Assembly (NCBI GenBank): GCA_965365445.1 | Contig: CBDUBS010000184.1 | Coordinates: forward strand, 1-7,366 | Source: CBDUBS01 sp965365445 | Lineage (GTDB): Bacteria; Bacteroidota; Rhodothermia; Rhodothermales; DASSAV01 | Direction: 5' to 3' | Length of the DNA: 7,366 bases | Part shown: positions 5,478-7,366 of the stretch, piece by piece | Numbering within the stretch: position 1 is the stretch's first letter | How the letters are laid out: the number at the start of each line of letters is the position of its first letter | The notes under the pieces: generated by a model | Database searches by the model: none | What the model was told of the DNA's origin: nothing | The model's input: only the letters and a program-made list of their open reading frames with translations | Made by a program: the position numbers and the translations under genes

Positions 5478-6542
5478 ATGCTCGAAGGGCTCGAAGCAAC
5501 CGACCCGGAAGGGCGCAGTTTCTCCAGAAAAGTCCTCATCGCCGTGGGCATCACGGTGGCCGTGCTCGGCCTGTTGTGGGTGCTGGCTTCCATCACCGGC
5601 GTACTGATGCTGGTGTTCGCGGCGGTGCTGCTCGCGGTGATCTTCTCCGGCGCGGCCGAAGCGCTCTCCAGCCGCACCCCGTTGCCTTACGGGGGTGCGC
5701 TCGCCATCGTACTCGTGCTCATCTTCGGCGGCCTGACCCTCGTCGGCTACTTCCTGGCCCCACGCATCGCGGCGCAGCTCGATCAGCTCACCGAGACCAT
5801 CCCGACCTCGTACGACCAGATCGAGCAGAGCCTTTCCCGGTATTCATGGGGCGAGTTTCTGGTAAAGCAAATCCCCGAGTCGCCGGGGTCGATGATCTCG
5901 GGCAGCGGAAACCTCTGGACGCGGGTCACCGGCGTGTTCTCGACGCTGCTGGGTATCCTGACGAACGTGCTCCTGTTGCTGGTGATCAGCGTTTTCCTGG
6001 CGGTCAACCCGTCGAAGTACCGGAAAGGATTGGTGAAGCTCGTGCCGAAACGGGCCCGTCCCCGCGCGGACGAAGTGCTCGGGGATGCAGGCGACGCGCT
6101 CTGGGGCTGGCTCACCGGGCAATTCATTTCGATGACGATCATTGGCGTGATGACATGGTTGGGGCTCATGCTGCTCGGGATGCCGCTGGCGCTCAGCCTG
6201 GGCTTTCTGGCAGGCCTGTTCGAATTCGTTCCGCTCATCGGCCCGTGGATAGGGGCCGTGCCCGGCGTGCTCATCGCGTTCCTGGAAGGGCCGCAACAGG
6301 CGTTGTATGTTGCCGGGGTGTACCTCGTCATTCAGCAACTCGAAAGCAACCTCATTACGCCGGTCGTCATGAAACACGCCGTGGAACTCCCCCCCGCACT
6401 TACACTGGTCGCGACGGTAGTGGCGGGCGTGCTGTTCGGGCTGCCGGGCATCCTGCTCGCGACGCCGCTGCTGGTCGTCGTGAAGCTGCTGGTCGAGAAG
6501 CTGTACGTAGAAGACGTGCTGGGCGACCATTCCGGATCGTAA
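5478..6542 (+). CDS. AI-2E-family transporter (PerM/TqsA-like permease)
   Basis: A 354-residue inner-membrane protein of the AI-2 exporter-like superfamily (Pfam 01594 type). Helices are likely at about 17-38, 41-59, 72-93, 154-176, a closely packed group from 211 to 282, and a long C-terminal pair at 304-342. A periplasmic or amphipathic domain lies between helix 3 and helix 4 (about 94-150). Family marks are FEFVPLIGPWIGAVPGVLIA (248-267) and QQLESNLITPVVM (286-298). Members include TqsA (autoinducer-2 export) and Na+/H+ antiporter-like proteins; the substrate cannot be read from sequence, so quorum signalling should not be assumed. Length is usual. ATG at 5478 follows the lipoprotein stop by 6 bases without a good ribosome site, which suggests translational coupling. 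Confidence 0.9.
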   Translation: MLEGLEATDPEGRSFSRKVLIAVGITVAVLGLLWVLASITGVLMLVFAAVLLAVIFSGAAEALSSRTPLPYGGALAIVLVLIFGGLTLVGYFLAPRIAAQLDQLTETIPTSYDQIEQSLSRYSWGEFLVKQIPESPGSMISGSGNLWTRVTGVFSTLLGILTNVLLLLVISVFLAVNPSKYRKGLVKLVPKRARPRADEVLGDAGDALWGWLTGQFISMTIIGVMTWLGLMLLGMPLALSLGFLAGLFEFVPLIGPWIGAVPGVLIAFLEGPQQALYVAGVYLVIQQLESNLITPVVMKHAVELPPALTLVATVVAGVLFGLPGILLATPLLVVVKLLVEKLYVEDVLGDHSGS

Positions 6543-6566
6543 CGAAGCCGCACGGAAACCGCTTCG
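6543..6566 (+). terminator. Possible hairpin after the permease gene
   Basis: CGAAGC (6543-6548) and GCTTCG (6561-6566) form a 6-base stem with a 12-base loop directly after the permease stop codon. No T-run follows, so intrinsic termination is uncertain. The rest of the 128-base gap to the next gene is CA-rich just before the ATG and has no promoter I can support. Confidence 0.28.
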
Positions 6567-6670
6567 AACGCCTCCTGTCCGGAGCCGCCATAACCGATCG
6601 ACGTTACCCGCTACCGACCCGTCGCGGCTAATGGAAAGCACACACCCCCAAAAATAAACCTGTCATTGGT

Positions 6671-7279
6671 ATGAAACGCCTTCTCATTCTCATACTTCTC
6701 GTCCTGGTGGCAGCGCCGGCATTCGGCCAGCGCAATCGGTACCGCAGCAGCCGCCTCGAATCCGATACCCGGGGCTTCTCACTCGGCCTGTTCCTTCAGG
6801 GCGCCTCCTGGCAGCGGGAGGATGTAGGCGACGACGACGACTGGGAAGGCGGCGGCGGAGCGGGTCTGACGCTGGCCTATGGCTTCAACCATACCGTTAC
6901 CGCGTACGTGAGCGCGAACGGCTCGGTTATAGATCCTGACTTCGGGGATGAATACTCGCTGGGCCACGTGGACCTGGGCGTACTGTTGCATCTGGCATCG
7001 CCGCGGCAGCCCTTCCGCCCCTACTTCGACCTGGCCCTGACCGGCCGCGCGGCAGAGTATGAAATTGGCCCCGCCGACGTGGAAGTATCCGGGGGAGGGT
7101 TCACGTTCGGAGGAGGCCTGAAATGGTTTCCCTCGCGCCCCGTCGCCTTGGATCTGGGATTGAAAATAACGGTCGGCGAGCTGGAGCGCATAGAAGTGGG
7201 CGACCTGGATCGGGATATCGAGGTGGACGCCACCTCCTCCCGGCTGCACCTGGGCATTACCTGGTACCCGCAGCGGTAG
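6671..7279 (+). CDS. Exported small beta-barrel-like protein (probable outer membrane)
   Basis: A 202-residue protein. Residues 1-19 are a clear Sec signal peptide (MKRLLILILLVLVAAPAFG), with cleavage expected before Q20. The mature part alternates hydrophobic and polar residues in strands separated by Gly/Asp turns: GFSLGLFLQGASW (35-47), GAGLTLAYGFNHTVTAYVSANGSV (63-86), HVDLGVLLHLA (99-109), FRPYFDLALTGRA (115-127), FTFGGGLKWFP (144-154), VALDLGLKITVGEL (158-171) and SRLHLGITWYP (190-200). This fits an OmpA-N or OmpW-like barrel of about eight strands, and the last strand near the C-terminus resembles a BAM signal. An acidic loop (DVGDDDDWEGGGG, 51-63) could bind cations or face outward. 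No function can be named. ATG at 6671 is set by the signal peptide; no Shine-Dalgarno sequence is visible. Confidence 0.8.
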   Translation: MKRLLILILLVLVAAPAFGQRNRYRSSRLESDTRGFSLGLFLQGASWQREDVGDDDDWEGGGGAGLTLAYGFNHTVTAYVSANGSVIDPDFGDEYSLGHVDLGVLLHLASPRQPFRPYFDLALTGRAAEYEIGPADVEVSGGGFTFGGGLKWFPSRPVALDLGLKITVGELERIEVGDLDRDIEVDATSSRLHLGITWYPQR

Positions 7280-7295
7280 GGAACCCGCCGGCCGA

Positions 7296-7366
7296 TCAGT
7301 TCAGGCTCACGCGCGTCTCAATGATGTATTCCTCGCCGCTCGGCTGCTGGAAATGCAACTGCACAC
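7296..7366 (-). CDS. C-terminal end of an unidentified protein (partial)
   Basis: On the minus strand a frame is open from the window edge to a TGA at 7298-7296, encoding at least 22 residues, including LHFQQPSGEEYIIETRVSLN at the C-terminus. The alternating pattern looks like two beta strands joined by a PSGEE turn, and the codon use resembles the other genes here. Its end lies 16 bases from the end of the convergent barrel gene. Too short to identify. Confidence 0.5.
   Translation of the reverse strand, partial: VQLHFQQPSGEEYIIETRVSLN

Noticed and set aside
5213..6631. Long plus-strand frame of about 470 codons overlapping the permease gene
   Set aside because: It is very rich in Arg, Ala, Gly and Pro with no domain pattern, and it covers the permease in another frame; a GC-rich shadow.
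5844..6641. Long minus-strand frame opposite the permease
   Set aside because: Its Gln/His/Arg/Glu-rich composition is typical of the antisense of hydrophobic codons; no start signal or domain.

Overview
The window reads as GC-rich bacterial chromosome carrying ordinary housekeeping, stress and envelope genes. Several traits suggest a Bacteroidota/Rhodothermota-type Gram-negative: mostly weak or absent Shine-Dalgarno sequences (one clear exception at 5131-5136), a secreted small beta-barrel-like protein whose signal peptide ends in AFG-Q, a tiny lipoprotein paired with an AI-2E-type permease, and OxyR-, Rnk- and USP-type stress genes. This placement is inference. There is no rRNA, tRNA, CRISPR array, IS element or phage gene.

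Layout. (1) 1-953, plus strand: the 3' end of an M28-family zinc aminopeptidase, then a small three-helix membrane protein of unknown function. (2) 922-1510: a possible but doubtful minus-strand ORF (138 aa), then a gene-poor gap. (3) 1511-4025: a divergent stress block. A two-domain universal stress protein and an Rnk-type Gre-fold protein run leftward as a probable operon; an OxyR-type LysR regulator runs rightward. An ATAG-N7-CTAT palindrome, the half-site shape known for OxyR, lies just upstream of the regulator. (4) 4026-5126: a convergent hairpin, then a minus-strand WYL-domain regulator. (5) 5127-6542: a divergent control region with related TAC(C/T)CTAC elements, then a 51-residue lipoprotein/membrane peptide and an AI-2E-family permease six bases apart. 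(6) 6671-7279: a small exported, probably outer-membrane, beta-barrel protein. (7) 7296-7366: the C-terminal end of an unidentified minus-strand gene.

Two regulatory circuits stand out. The OxyR-like regulator keeps the peroxidatic cysteine (C199) but has isoleucine where the E. coli resolving cysteine (C208) would be, and it has its own candidate operator. The WYL regulator and the lipoprotein-permease pair are divergent and share a repeated element that would let one protein control both promoters. I saw no clearly new multi-gene system; the best leads are these regulatory features and the small lipoprotein.
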